Assembly: GCA_004556205.1 (NCBI GenBank)
Contig: SFIL01000006.1
Location: 1 to 60,458, forward strand
Reading direction: 5' to 3'
DNA: 60,458 nucleotides
DNA from: Clostridiales bacterium
Lineage (GTDB): Bacteria > Bacillota > Clostridia > Oscillospirales > Oscillospiraceae
Below, piece by piece: positions 1 to 7,949 of this stretch. The translations under genes were made by a program, and so were the position numbers. Each line of letters begins with the position of its first letter. Within the stretch, counting starts at the first letter, position 1. The notes under the pieces were generated by a model. It was not told the origin of the DNA, did no database searches, and worked only from the letters and a program-made list of their open reading frames with translations.

Positions 1-94
1 CTCGGGCTACGCCCTCCCTCCGTCAGCAAAACCGCCTTCCTAATCTCGCAACTCTTTCGCGTTTTTCCAGTCTCACATCATTGACAAATGAACA

Positions 95-131
95 TTTTCA
101 AAAAGAAAACGCCCGAATTGCGGGCGTTTTC
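95..131 (-). terminator. Intrinsic terminator of the polyferredoxin gene
   Basis: Read on the minus strand, an 11-bp stem (arms at 121-131 and 105-115) with an AATT loop is followed by a T-rich run at 95-104. It lies about 80 bases beyond the ferredoxin stop codon. The arms carry CGCCCG/CGGGCG, so the stem is strong. Confidence 0.85.
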
Positions 132-141
132 GGTTCTCACG

Positions 142-190
142 CTGATTAAATCGCGAGAGCGGACAGCAAAAGAACCGCCGCCCGCCGCGG
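142..190. repeat. Degenerate short copy of the 160-bp palindromic element
   Basis: The stretch contains ATTAAATCGCGAGAGCGG followed at once by CAGCAAAAGAACCGCC. This is the same junction of left-end and right-end sequence seen in the short derivative at 7535-7592 (there in the opposite orientation). Its outer ends have drifted, so the assignment is tentative. Confidence 0.4.
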
Positions 191-210
191 TCTATTGCAG
201 CAGTGTTTTC

Positions 211-600
211 TCAGCTCTCCGTGATCTCCAGCACTTCCATCGGGCAGGCTTTGGCACAGATGCCGCAGGCGATGCACTTGGAAGCATTGGGCATTTCCGG
301 CTCGAAGACCAACACGCCGAATGGGCAGGCTTCCTTGCACTTGCCGCAGGCAACGCAGAGCTTCTTGTTGATCATGTACACGCCCGTCTTGGGGTTCTGC
401 ACAATCGCGCCGTGCTCGCAGGTTCTTGCGCACTTGCCGCACTGGACGCAGGTCATCGGACGCACCTTGCCGTTACGCTGTACAATCTTGATACAGGACT
501 TGTCGGGATGGAATTCCTTATAAAACGCGTTAGAGCAGGCGCGGACGCATTCGAGACACGCCATGCACTGCACGTCTTTTTTTACGGTAAGTTTTTTCAT
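211..600 (-). CDS. Four-cluster [4Fe-4S] ferredoxin-type protein
   Basis: This 129-residue protein carries four groups of cysteines of the CxxCxxC type, beginning near residues 12, 50, 81 and 108 (for example CMACLECVRAC and CVACGKCKEACP). The spacing is that of electron-transfer subunits that wire [4Fe-4S] clusters in anaerobic oxidoreductases (HycB/DmsB-like), and no catalytic domain is attached. The start is supported by AGGGGAAG just upstream, and a consensus sigma-A promoter lies at 633-661. It appears to be monocistronic and ends at a strong terminator. A partner enzyme is not visible here, so the redox partner is unknown. It is probably soluble and cytoplasmic, since no signal peptide is seen. 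Confidence 0.85.
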   Translation of the reverse strand: MKKLTVKKDVQCMACLECVRACSNAFYKEFHPDKSCIKIVQRNGKVRPMTCVQCGKCARTCEHGAIVQNPKTGVYMINKKLCVACGKCKEACPFGVLVFEPEMPNASKCIACGICAKACPMEVLEITES

Positions 601-632
601 TTCGCTTCCCCTTTGTTGTTTTTGTATGATCT

Positions 633-661
633 ATTATACAATCGCTTTCGCGATAAATCAA
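633..661 (-). promoter_or_regulatory. Sigma-A promoter of the polyferredoxin gene
   Basis: On the minus strand TTGATT (656-661) and TATAAT (633-638) are separated by exactly 17 bases, and transcription would start about 25 bases before the start codon at 600. Confidence 0.8.
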
Positions 662-758
662 TCCGAAACGACTGATTTCTTAAAAAAAGATAATCCGCGT
701 ATTTTTTTCACGGCGGCGCAAATACTACGAGCGCAAACAAAAACACAGGAGGATGAAT

Positions 759-1139
759 ATGAAACGCTTTCTCGCATTGATGATGGCTTTGACGCTGCTT
801 TGCCTGCCTCTGACGGGCTGCACTAAGAACGGCAATGTTTCCGACAACCCCAACGGCTCGATCAGCAGCAATCCCAACGACCGTCAGACCGACGCTGCCT
901 CGGATCTGATGCCCAGCACGAGCAGCCGCAACGACCTTGAAAACAACAACGGAGTCTCGGGCAGCACGGAGCCTTCCGAAAACACGAACAATTCGAACGG
1001 CAACGGCATGAATGGGACAAACGGAAACGGTACAAACGAGAACGGAACGAACGAGAACGGAACGAACGGTACAAACGGCACGGATAATACCGAAGGTACC
1101 GTTGGTGCGCCGCAGAGCAGAGGCATCCGCAGATTTTGA
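759..1139 (+). CDS. Small Asn/Gly/Thr-rich lipoprotein
   Basis: The 126-residue product has a lipoprotein signal: MKRF, a hydrophobic stretch, then LTGC with the lipidated cysteine at residue 21. The mature part is almost entirely Asn, Gly, Ser, Thr and Glu, with repeated NGTN/ENGT units around residues 80-105. This suggests a flexible surface tether rather than an enzyme. AGGAGG at 747-752 sits 6 bases before ATG 759 and directly abuts an in-frame ATG at 753, so 759 is the better start. I do not recognise a family and cannot assign a function. It is followed by a strong terminator. Confidence 0.75.
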   Translation: MKRFLALMMALTLLCLPLTGCTKNGNVSDNPNGSISSNPNDRQTDAASDLMPSTSSRNDLENNNGVSGSTEPSENTNNSNGNGMNGTNGNGTNENGTNENGTNGTNGTDNTEGTVGAPQSRGIRRF

Positions 1140-1153
1140 TTTTCGCACCAAAA

Positions 1154-1191
1154 GCAGGGCGAGGGAGTGTCCCCCGCCCTGCGCCGTTTTT
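1154..1191. terminator. Terminator between convergent genes
   Basis: GCAGGGCG (1154-1161) pairs with CGCCCTGC (1175-1182) and is followed on the plus strand by a T-run. On the minus strand the same stem is followed by TTTTGG. It separates the lipoprotein gene from the convergent LysM gene and could serve both. Confidence 0.75.
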
Positions 1192-1194
1192 CCG

Positions 1195-2700
1195 TTACAT
1201 CGGGATCAGCAGCAGCGTATTCTCCGGCACAGTCTCGCCCGTCAGATCATTTGCCTCCTTGATCGCACGCACCGAGGTGCGGCAATCCTTTGCAATCTGC
1301 CAAATCTCCTCATCACTGTCGGTGCGCCGCAGAATCAACGCCGGCTTGCGTGCGGACTCCTGCTGCAAGGGGCTGATCTCGCCGCCGCAGACCGCCCGCA
1401 GCGGATGCACGGCGCTCGACTCGACCGTGATGCTTACCGGCGTGCGCAGGGAGATGCCGCCGCTGCCCGCCGCGCAGAACAGCTCGCCGCCCGTCACCTC
1501 CGTCACGGCGCAGGAGGCGTTCTCCGAAAGCTCCGTCTCAAATTGCACGTTCGGGCGCAGCGTTTTGCCGCGCAGCGCACCCTCGGCGTCATAGTATAGG
1601 ACATTGCAGTTCAGCGGCAGCTCGATCCGTGCCTTATCGCCCATACGCTGTTTGCCCGCCTCATCCGGATACATCCATGCGTCTACCACGCTGCCCGCAG
1701 GCTCGCTGCTCTCCGTAATTGCCGTCTCGCGGAGGTTCTGGCGGTCGAGAATGCCGCTTACCTTCCATTCGTCAAACTGCGGTGCCAACTCCGCATCGGT
1801 ACAGAAGGCGTCAATAATGATATTCAGCTTCTGCTGCCCCTCCGCAACGCACTGCGCCAAAAGATTCGCGCTGATCAGCAGGCGTCGGCTGTCCACCTGC
1901 GCGTCCGGCTCCGTCTCGACGGAGGTCAGGGAGAGAATCGTTTGCAGATCACTGTCGTCCAACTCCCGTTCCAGCTCCGCATACTGCGAAAACGGTACGC
2001 TCCATTCGTGCGCGTGCAGTCCCTCGTCATCGCCCTCATACAGTGCATGAACGAGCAGATCGCCCTTAAATACCGCCTTGCTCCCGACGACCCGCTGCTC
2101 CTGTAATTGTATGCGGTACAAGCATTTGAGCAAGCGTGAGATCGCGGGCTTCCCGTTTGGAAGCTCCAGCTCCTCATTCAGCCCGAAGCTCCGCTCCCCC
2201 AAGCCAAGCGGCATTTGCAGCGGCAGCTCGATGCGCCGAAGCTGCAGATTTTCCGCAGGCTCCGCAATATCATAGCACGTGTGCTTCTGCGGCGCGTAGA
2301 CGCAGAGCGTGCAGGAGATGCCGACGCGCACGAGCAGCTTGCGCGAATTGAGCGGACGGGCGTCTACGCTGCGCAGTGCGCAGCGGCATTGCAGCGTGCA
2401 ATTCTCCTGTTCGGCGGAAAAGTCTCGCCGCACGGAAAACGGGATCTGCGCCTGCACGCACTCGACCTCGCCCTGCTCGCTGACAAACAGCACACCCGCC
2501 TGCACAATGCCCGCGACCGAAGCGCTGCCCGCCGTGCATTCCTCCGAACGGACGAGCAGCGTGCCGAAAGCATCGACCACGCGGTCGGCATCGGGATAGC
2601 TGTCGGGGATAATTACATCGGCAGTCTGCTCCTGCGAGACAGTCTCGCAGAGGATCCTGCTCAGATATTCCAGTTGACTGTCCTGAAACACAAGCTCCAT
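1195..2700 (-). CDS. SPOCS (DUF3794) / LysM-domain spore envelope protein
   Basis: The 501-residue protein has a long body resembling the DUF3794 (SPOCS) repeat family and a C-terminal LysM domain in its last 50 residues (SDEEIWQIAKDCRTSVRAI...NTLLLIPM). Clostridial proteins of this layout are linked to spore coat or cortex attachment, LysM being a peptidoglycan-binding module. No signal peptide is seen, as expected if it acts from the mother cell. The start is set at ATG 2700 because AAGGAG lies 8 bases upstream; an in-frame GTG at 2709 overlaps that ribosome site. It stands alone, convergent with the lipoprotein gene and divergent from the EamA transporter. Confidence 0.85.
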   Translation of the reverse strand: MELVFQDSQLEYLSRILCETVSQEQTADVIIPDSYPDADRVVDAFGTLLVRSEECTAGSASVAGIVQAGVLFVSEQGEVECVQAQIPFSVRRDFSAEQENCTLQCRCALRSVDARPLNSRKLLVRVGISCTLCVYAPQKHTCYDIAEPAENLQLRRIELPLQMPLGLGERSFGLNEELELPNGKPAISRLLKCLYRIQLQEQRVVGSKAVFKGDLLVHALYEGDDEGLHAHEWSVPFSQYAELERELDDSDLQTILSLTSVETEPDAQVDSRRLLISANLLAQCVAEGQQKLNIIIDAFCTDAELAPQFDEWKVSGILDRQNLRETAITESSEPAGSVVDAWMYPDEAGKQRMGDKARIELPLNCNVLYYDAEGALRGKTLRPNVQFETELSENASCAVTEVTGGELFCAAGSGGISLRTPVSITVESSAVHPLRAVCGGEISPLQQESARKPALILRRTDSDEEIWQIAKDCRTSVRAIKEANDLTGETVPENTLLLIPM

Positions 2701-2801
2701 TGTCCTCACTCCTTCTTCGTTCTACGAATATATACGCACCGTAGGACAACTTTATGCCGTTTTTCTTTGTCTCCTTTCACTTCCCCTCTTCCCTTTCTGC
2801 A

Positions 2802-2839
2802 CTGTCAGAGATATAATATAGGAAGAATTTCTCTGACAG
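2802..2839 (+). promoter_or_regulatory. Putative operator dyad spanning a -10 box
   Basis: CTGTCAGAGA (2802-2811) and TCTCTGACAG (2830-2839) form a perfect 10-bp inverted repeat with 18 bases between them. The spacer starts with TATAAT (2812-2817), a good -10 hexamer for the EamA gene at 2856. No good -35 is seen. The arrangement is typical of a repressor or activator site. Confidence 0.6.
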
Positions 2840-2855
2840 ACGGAGGGTGCACAAT

Positions 2856-3725
2856 ATGCTTTGGATGCTCATGGCAATCCTCTCGGCGGTATTCGCCGGA
2901 ATTACTTCAATTCTTGCAAAATGCGGTATTCGGAAAACCGATTCCGACGTTGCGACGGCGCTCAGGACGGTGGTCGTGCTGTTCTTCTCATGGTCGATGG
3001 TTTTTGTCACCGGCTCGGCAGGCGGGCTTTCGGAGATCGACGGAAAATCGCTCGTCTTCCTGCTTCTCTCGGGCGCGGCGACGGGCGCATCGTGGCTGTG
3101 CTATTTCAAGGCGCTTTCCCTCGGAGACGTCAATAAGGTCGTCCCTATCGACAAATCGAGCACGGTGCTCTCCGTTCTGCTCGCAATCGTCCTGTTTCAC
3201 GAGACGGAGCATTTGGCAGTCAAGCTCGTCGGCACTGCCTTGCTCGGCGTCGGCATTTTTCTGATGGTAGAACGAAAGCAGACGGCGCAGAGCGCGCCGA
3301 TGCGGAAATGGCTGCCCTACGCCGTCCTCTCCGCCGTTTTCGCGGCGTTGACCTCGATCCTTGCGAAAATCGGCATCACGAACGTCGAATCCAATCTCGC
3401 CACGGCGATCCGCACGGGCGTCGTCCTTGTGATGTCCTTTGTCATCGTACTCGTCAAGGGAAAACAGACGCAGCTCAAAGCTGTTGACCGCAAAGAGGCG
3501 GTCTTCATCGCCCTGTCTGGACTTGCCACGGGCGCGTCGTGGCTGTGTTACTACTATGCCATACAGAACGGCGTCGTCAGCGTCGTCGTTCCGATTGACA
3601 AGCTGAGCATTCTCGTCACCGTGCTTCTGTCCTACTTTATTTTTAAGGAAAAGCTCAGCAAAAAGTCGCTCCTTGGTCTGTGTCTGATGCTCACGGGAAC
3701 GCTGGCAATGGCAATTTGGGCATGA
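2856..3725 (+). CDS. EamA/DMT-family membrane transporter
   Basis: The 289-residue protein has about ten hydrophobic segments and an obvious internal duplication. SAVFAGITSILAKCGI near residue 12 is echoed by SAVFAALTSILAKIGI near residue 160, and GASWLCYFKAL by GASWLCYYYAI. This is the double-EamA architecture of drug/metabolite transporters, here of the smaller YdcZ/RhaT-like type; the substrate cannot be told. ATG 2856 lies 8 bases after GGAGGG, while an upstream GTG at 2847 overlaps the ribosome site and is rejected. A perfect dyad over the -10 box suggests local regulation. Confidence 0.85.
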   Translation: MLWMLMAILSAVFAGITSILAKCGIRKTDSDVATALRTVVVLFFSWSMVFVTGSAGGLSEIDGKSLVFLLLSGAATGASWLCYFKALSLGDVNKVVPIDKSSTVLSVLLAIVLFHETEHLAVKLVGTALLGVGIFLMVERKQTAQSAPMRKWLPYAVLSAVFAALTSILAKIGITNVESNLATAIRTGVVLVMSFVIVLVKGKQTQLKAVDRKEAVFIALSGLATGASWLCYYYAIQNGVVSVVVPIDKLSILVTVLLSYFIFKEKLSKKSLLGLCLMLTGTLAMAIWA

Positions 3726-4083
3726 AGGTCGGATCAGATTCGTCACTTCGACGGGAAGATGGATTTTTTACGTCAATACGTCGTATAAAATTGCCTCTAT
3801 TTTTCGGGTCAATTGTGCCGGATCCGAACTTTTTCGACCGAATCATCTCTGTTTTAGTTTACATAATCAATTATTATTGTGTTTTACACCATTATGGAAA
3901 CCCGAAAACGTACAGTGTATTCATTCGTTTATACAGCGTTTTCACGGGTCAAATTACTGGGTGCTGTGAAAAAATCGCACGTGTTGCAAGAGTTTTGCAC
4001 ATTATGCACAGGTTTTTGCACAGGCACCCTGTTAAAGAATATTCCGTATTCTCTGCATTTTAGGTTAACATAATTTACAGCAC
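3726..4083. other. AT-rich 358-base gap, no gene seen
   Basis: No credible coding sequence is seen between the EamA gene and gpr. The stretch is AT-rich and contains TTATGCACA (4002-4010), a one-base variant of the DnaA box, flanked by two copies of TTTTGCACA-like sequence at about 3993 and 4014. I see no clear terminator for the EamA gene. Confidence 0.5.
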
Positions 4084-4923
4084 TCAGTTTTGGACGAATT
4101 GTGCAATTTCCTCATGGGAAAACGCGGGGTGCAGGGCGAAGTTAATCGCATCCGCGAGGACGCTGCCGAGCCACGCAATCTGTGCGTCAATATCGCGGGG
4201 CGTGACGATTAAGCGTTCATCCGCGCTTTCGCAGAGGGCAGACGCGTCCACCACGGTCGGGACGCCCAAGCAGAGCACGGGCACGCCGAGCGTCTCCTCG
4301 GAGAACGCCGCCCGACGGTTTCCAACGCCTGAGCCGGGCACGATTCCCGTATCCGAAAGCTGCACGGTGCGGCAAAGGCGCTCCATGCTCCCCGCCGCAA
4401 GTGCGTCGATAGCAATGACAAGCGCCGGCTTGACATGACTGACCGCGCCGCGCACAATCTCCAGCGTCTCGATGCCCGTCGTCGCAAGCACGCCGGGTGT
4501 GACGGCGCTCACCTCGCGGCAGTCGCCGAACTGCGCGGGCAGATTAGCGATCAGGTGGCGCGTCAGGAACAACCGCTCCGCGACGCGCGGGCCGAGCGCG
4601 TCGGGCGTGACGGCACGGTTACCCAGCCCCACGACCAAAACGCCGCCCTCTCTGCCCGCAAGCAGCGCCGTCAGCTCCTTTGCAACCGCTTGCGCCGGAC
4701 GCAGCCGGTCGCGATCGAAACGCGGCAGCTCGACCGTCACATACCGCCCGACCGGCTTGCCGAGTGCCGCCTGTCCCTGCTCGTCCAAAATGTCCACCTG
4801 CGTAACGGAAAGCCCTTCGCTCTCCCGCTCGCGCGCCTTTACGCCCGAAAGCTCCGTCGTATCCCCTGCCGATTTTTCCCAAAGTGCCTTCGCCTCCAGC
4901 GCCAAATCTGTTCGAATCGCCGT
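4084..4923 (-). CDS. gpr: Spore germination protease GPR
   Basis: GPR (peptidase family A25) degrades small acid-soluble spore proteins at germination and is made as a zymogen in the forespore. The protein shows the family hallmarks IRTDLALEA at the N-terminus, VGLGN, TPDALGP, GIETLEIV, IAIDALA and SDTGIVPGSGVGN. The start is unusual. GGAGG (4932-4936) stands 8 bases before an ACG codon at 4923, giving (M)AIRTDLALEA, and there is no ATG or GTG after the in-frame TAA. Alternatives are ATT at 4917 or TTG at 4905, but the latter removes the conserved IRTD and is 26 bases from the ribosome site. The gene is divergent from rpsT, a common arrangement in Firmicutes. Confidence 0.9.
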   Translation of the reverse strand, partial: TAIRTDLALEAKALWEKSAGDTTELSGVKARERESEGLSVTQVDILDEQGQAALGKPVGRYVTVELPRFDRDRLRPAQAVAKELTALLAGREGGVLVVGLGNRAVTPDALGPRVAERLFLTRHLIANLPAQFGDCREVSAVTPGVLATTGIETLEIVRGAVSHVKPALVIAIDALAAGSMERLCRTVQLSDTGIVPGSGVGNRRAAFSEETLGVPVLCLGVPTVVDASALCESADERLIVTPRDIDAQIAWLGSVLADAINFALHPAFSHEEIAQFVQN

Positions 4924-4993
4924 AAAAACCGCCTCCTTTTTCTCTTAGCTTTCCTCGAAGACAAAAATATTTGCAAAATTTCGAAAAAAACTA

Positions 4994-5022
4994 TTGATTT
5001 TATGGACTTCCCCCGCTATAAT
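4994..5022 (+). promoter_or_regulatory. rpsT promoter
   Basis: TTGATT (4994-4999) and TATAAT (5017-5022) are 17 bases apart, preceded by A-rich sequence, in the gpr-rpsT intergenic region. Confidence 0.85.
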
Positions 5023-5086
5023 GTATTTCTGCATGAAGAAAAAACACACGGTTTTTGGATAAACGCCGTAAGAGGGAGGTGCAACC

Positions 5087-5350
5087 ATGCCCAACATCAA
5101 GTCCGCAAAGAAGAGAGTTTCTCTTTCCCGCGAAGCCAACGAGAAGAACAAGATGGCAAAGTCCGCACTCAAGACCACCATCAAGAAGTTCGACGCTGCT
5201 GTCGCTTCCGGCGATAAGGCACAGGCAGGTGCTGCTTACACCGCAGCCGTCGTCGCTGTTGACAAGGCCGTGAACAAGGGAATCCTTCACAAGAACAACG
5301 CCGCCCGCAAGAAGAGCAGCATGACGCTGAAAATCAACGCGATGGCGTAA
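5087..5350 (+). CDS. rpsT: 30S ribosomal protein S20
   Basis: The 87-residue, Lys/Ala-rich protein begins MPNIKSAKKRV and ends KNNAARKKSSMTLKINAMA, as in bacterial S20, which binds 16S rRNA in the body of the small subunit. Length is typical. GGGAGGTG lies 8 bases upstream of the ATG. It is transcribed alone from a consensus promoter at 4994-5022 and ends at a strong terminator. Confidence 0.97.
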   Translation: MPNIKSAKKRVSLSREANEKNKMAKSALKTTIKKFDAAVASGDKAQAGAAYTAAVVAVDKAVNKGILHKNNAARKKSSMTLKINAMA

Positions 5351-5400
5351 GCAAAACGGATTATTCCGCCTGATGGGTCACCATCAGGCTTTTGCTTTAT
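5349..5400 (+). terminator. rpsT terminator
   Basis: GCCTGATGG (5368-5376), loop GTCA and CCATCAGGC (5381-5389) make a perfect 9-bp stem followed by a T-rich tail. An outer AAGCAAAA/TTTTGCTT pairing extends it. Confidence 0.9.
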
Positions 5401-5488
5401 TACGCCCCATGCAGAACGTGGACATTTCCCCTCTGCTTGCAGGCACTTTATCATTCACACAATCCCCAATCGGAAAGGAGCAGTGCAT

Positions 5489-7528
5489 ATGGCGCAGACG
5501 GATTCCATTCGGACGCTTCCCCGCATCGGGCCGAAGCGGGCGGAGCTGTTCGCGCGGCTCGGTATCGAAACGCTCGGCGACCTGCTGCACTTTTATCCCC
5601 GCGCCTATGAGGATCGGACGCAGCTTCTGCCGATCGCGTCGTTGGAGGTCGATCAGCCCGCTTGCTTTATCGCCTCCGTCGTGACGACGCCGCAGACGCA
5701 CCGTATTCCCAAGCCCGGGCAGCGCGCCTTAGAGGTCACAAAGCTCACCGTGGCAGACCATACGGGGCGGCTCCATCTGACCTTTTTCAACGCCGCTTAT
5801 TCCGCAGGAAAACTGGAGCGCGGCGAAACCTACTGCTTTTACGGCACGCTGACAGGCGATTATCTCGGCTACGCAATGACGAATCCCCTCTTTGAGCCGC
5901 TCGACGCGACAGGCAGCATCACGCGCTGCATCATGCCGATCTACCCGCTGACCGCAGGGCTGAATAATAAGGCGATCCAACAGGCGGTTTTCGCCGCTTT
6001 TGCGCACTGCACGCCGACGGAGACACTGCCCGAAGCAGTTCGGGAGGAATACGGTCTGTGTGACGCCGTCTCCGCTCTGCACGAAATCCACCTTCCCTCC
6101 TCCGCCGAGGCGCTGGATGAGGCACGCCGTCGGCTGATTTTTGAAGAATTTTATACCTTTTCCGTCGCCCTCGCTCTTATAAGAGCAAGGCGCGGCGTCC
6201 GTGCCGTACCGCCGTATGAGACGGACGGGATGGAGGAGTTCTACGGTGCGCTCTCCTTCTTTCTGACAAATGCACAAAAGCGTGCAATCGAAGAAATTCT
6301 ATCCGATTTCCGCTCAGGCAAGCCGATGAGCCGTCTCGTGCAGGGAGACGTCGGCTGCGGCAAGACGATGGTCGCGGCGGCGGCGGCGTTCTGCGCCGCG
6401 AAGAATCACAGGCAGACCGCTCTGATGGCGCCGACGGAGATCCTTGCCAAGCAGCATTTCGACCGACTCGCGCCGCTGTTTGACGGGTGCGGCATCCGTT
6501 GCACGCTGTTGACCGGCTCGATGACGCCGCAGCAAAAGCTCGTCCGCAGAAAAGAGATCGCGGAGGGGCGGTACGATCTTGTCATCGGCACACACGCGCT
6601 GCTGACCGAGGCAACGACCTTTCAAAATCTCGGGCTGGTCATTGCCGATGAGCAGCACCGCTTCGGCGTTGCACAGCGCGCCGCCCTGCTGTCCAAGGGC
6701 GAGCAGCCGCACCTGCTCATTATGTCCGCCACGCCGATTCCGCGCACGTTAGCGCTCATCCTCTACGGCGATTTGGACGTGTCTGTCATCGACGAGCTGC
6801 CCCCGGGCAGGCAAACGGTGGACACCTTCCTTGTGGACGAACGGTACCGCAAACGGCTGAACGACTTTATCCGCAAGCAGGCGGAGGAGCAGCATCAGAC
6901 CTTTATCGTCTGCCCTGCAATTGAGGAGAGCGAGACGGAATCGCTCAAATCCGCAGAGCAGTGGGCGCGGACGCTGAAGGACTATGTGTTCCCGAATCTC
7001 CGCGTCGCGCTGCTGCACGGCAAAATGAAGGGCGCGGAAAAGGAGCAGATCATGTCTGCCTTTGCCGCGCATAAATATGACATTCTCGTTTCCACGACGG
7101 TCATTGAGGTCGGTGTAGATGTGCCGAATGCAACGCTGATGGTCGTGGAAAACGCCGACCGCTTCGGGCTTTCGCAGCTTCATCAGCTTCGCGGGCGCAT
7201 CGGGCGCGGTGAGGCAAAATCCTACTGCATTCTTGTCTCCGACAACAAAAATGAGGAAACCCGCGCCCGTCTGAAGGCGCTGTGCGCGACGAACGACGGC
7301 TTCCGCATCGCGGAGGAGGACTTGAAGCTGCGCGGTCCCGGCGATTTCTTCGGCAGCCGGCAGCACGGTCTGCCCGCCTTCCGTATCGGCAATTTAGCGC
7401 AGAATATGACAGTCCTCGAGCAGGCGCAGGAGGCAGCAAAGCGCACCGTCGCAGAGGGAGCGCTTCCCCCGAATCTGAAGGAATCCGTCAACGTGCTGCT
7501 GCAAAACGGTGAATTCGCCCTGAATTAG
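5489..7528 (+). CDS. recG: ATP-dependent DNA helicase RecG
   Basis: RecG remodels stalled replication forks and Holliday junctions. The 679-residue length is normal. The N-terminal wedge/OB region spans about residues 1-240. Walker A GDVGCGKT lies near residue 286, the DEQH motif II near 386, SATPIPRT follows, and the motif VI region LRGRIGRGEAKSYC is near 570. ATG 5489 is chosen because AAAGGAG ends 8 bases before it; a GTG at 5483 is too close. RecG commonly neighbours the asp23-like/fakA-like pair in Firmicutes, and these genes occur just downstream here. Confidence 0.97.
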   Translation: MAQTDSIRTLPRIGPKRAELFARLGIETLGDLLHFYPRAYEDRTQLLPIASLEVDQPACFIASVVTTPQTHRIPKPGQRALEVTKLTVADHTGRLHLTFFNAAYSAGKLERGETYCFYGTLTGDYLGYAMTNPLFEPLDATGSITRCIMPIYPLTAGLNNKAIQQAVFAAFAHCTPTETLPEAVREEYGLCDAVSALHEIHLPSSAEALDEARRRLIFEEFYTFSVALALIRARRGVRAVPPYETDGMEEFYGALSFFLTNAQKRAIEEILSDFRSGKPMSRLVQGDVGCGKTMVAAAAAFCAAKNHRQTALMAPTEILAKQHFDRLAPLFDGCGIRCTLLTGSMTPQQKLVRRKEIAEGRYDLVIGTHALLTEATTFQNLGLVIADEQHRFGVAQRAALLSKGEQPHLLIMSATPIPRTLALILYGDLDVSVIDELPPGRQTVDTFLVDERYRKRLNDFIRKQAEEQHQTFIVCPAIEESETESLKSAEQWARTLKDYVFPNLRVALLHGKMKGAEKEQIMSAFAAHKYDILVSTTVIEVGVDVPNATLMVVENADRFGLSQLHQLRGRIGRGEAKSYCILVSDNKNEETRARLKALCATNDGFRIAEEDLKLRGPGDFFGSRQHGLPAFRIGNLAQNMTVLEQAQEAAKRTVAEGALPPNLKESVNVLLQNGEFALN

Positions 7529-7534
7529 AAAACC

Positions 7535-7592
7535 ACCGAACAAATCAGCGGTTCTTTTGCCGACCGATCTTGCGGATTTATTCAGAGGTCCC
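7535..7592 (-). repeat. Short internally deleted copy of the 160-bp element
   Basis: GAACAAATCAGCGGTTC and GCGGATTTATTCAGAG, the two ends of the long element, are here joined through TTTTGCCGACCGATCTT. The central hairpin is missing. The copy begins 7 bases after the recG stop codon and is in the inverted orientation. Confidence 0.75.
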
Positions 7593-7790
7593 TTGGAAAT
7601 TGAATGTGCGCTGCTGCGCCGTGACGACGGAATAGATTCTCGGCCTGTCCGACCGAAAAGAGCCGTGAATTTTGGCGCATTTTGCACAGTTTTGACGGTT
7701 TTTACCATATGTTTTTTATTTGGAACTCAGAATATCGAAAAATATGATTGTATATTCGGATAAAATATAGTAAAATAGTTTAGATATAAG
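7593..7790. other. Non-coding stretch upstream of gpmI
   Basis: Between the short repeat and the full repeat I see only the gpmI promoter (7748-7776) and AT-rich sequence with no credible gene. Confidence 0.5.
7748..7776 (+). promoter_or_regulatory. Probable gpmI promoter
   Basis: TTGTAT (7748-7753) and TAAAAT (7771-7776) are 17 bases apart in an AT-rich setting. Transcription would start near 7783, so the whole 160-bp repeat would lie inside the gpmI leader RNA. Confidence 0.65.
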
Positions 7791-7949
7791 GAGCCTCTGA
7801 ACAAATCGGCAGCGGTGCGCAGCGGATCTGTTGGCACAACTTATCGGTTTGAGAACCTTGAAATACACAAAGTATTCCTGCGCTTTTCAAGCCTCAGTTT
7901 GCAGCAAAATCTCTCGCCGACCGTTCTTACGGATTTATTCAGAGCTTCC
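7791..7949 (-). repeat. Full-length 160-bp palindromic element in the gpmI leader
   Basis: The ends GGAGCCTCTGAACAAATC and GGATTTATTCAGAGCTTCC are imperfect inverted repeats. Inside is the conserved core TTGAAATACACAAAGTATTC flanked by pairing arms. ATAA occurs on both sides and may be a target duplication. The element ends 11 bases before the gpmI ribosome site and is inverted relative to the copies at 15.8, 31.8 and 59.6 kb. Confidence 0.85.

Noticed and set aside
3900..4080. Replication origin
   Set aside because: Only one good DnaA-box variant is seen and dnaA/dnaN are not near.
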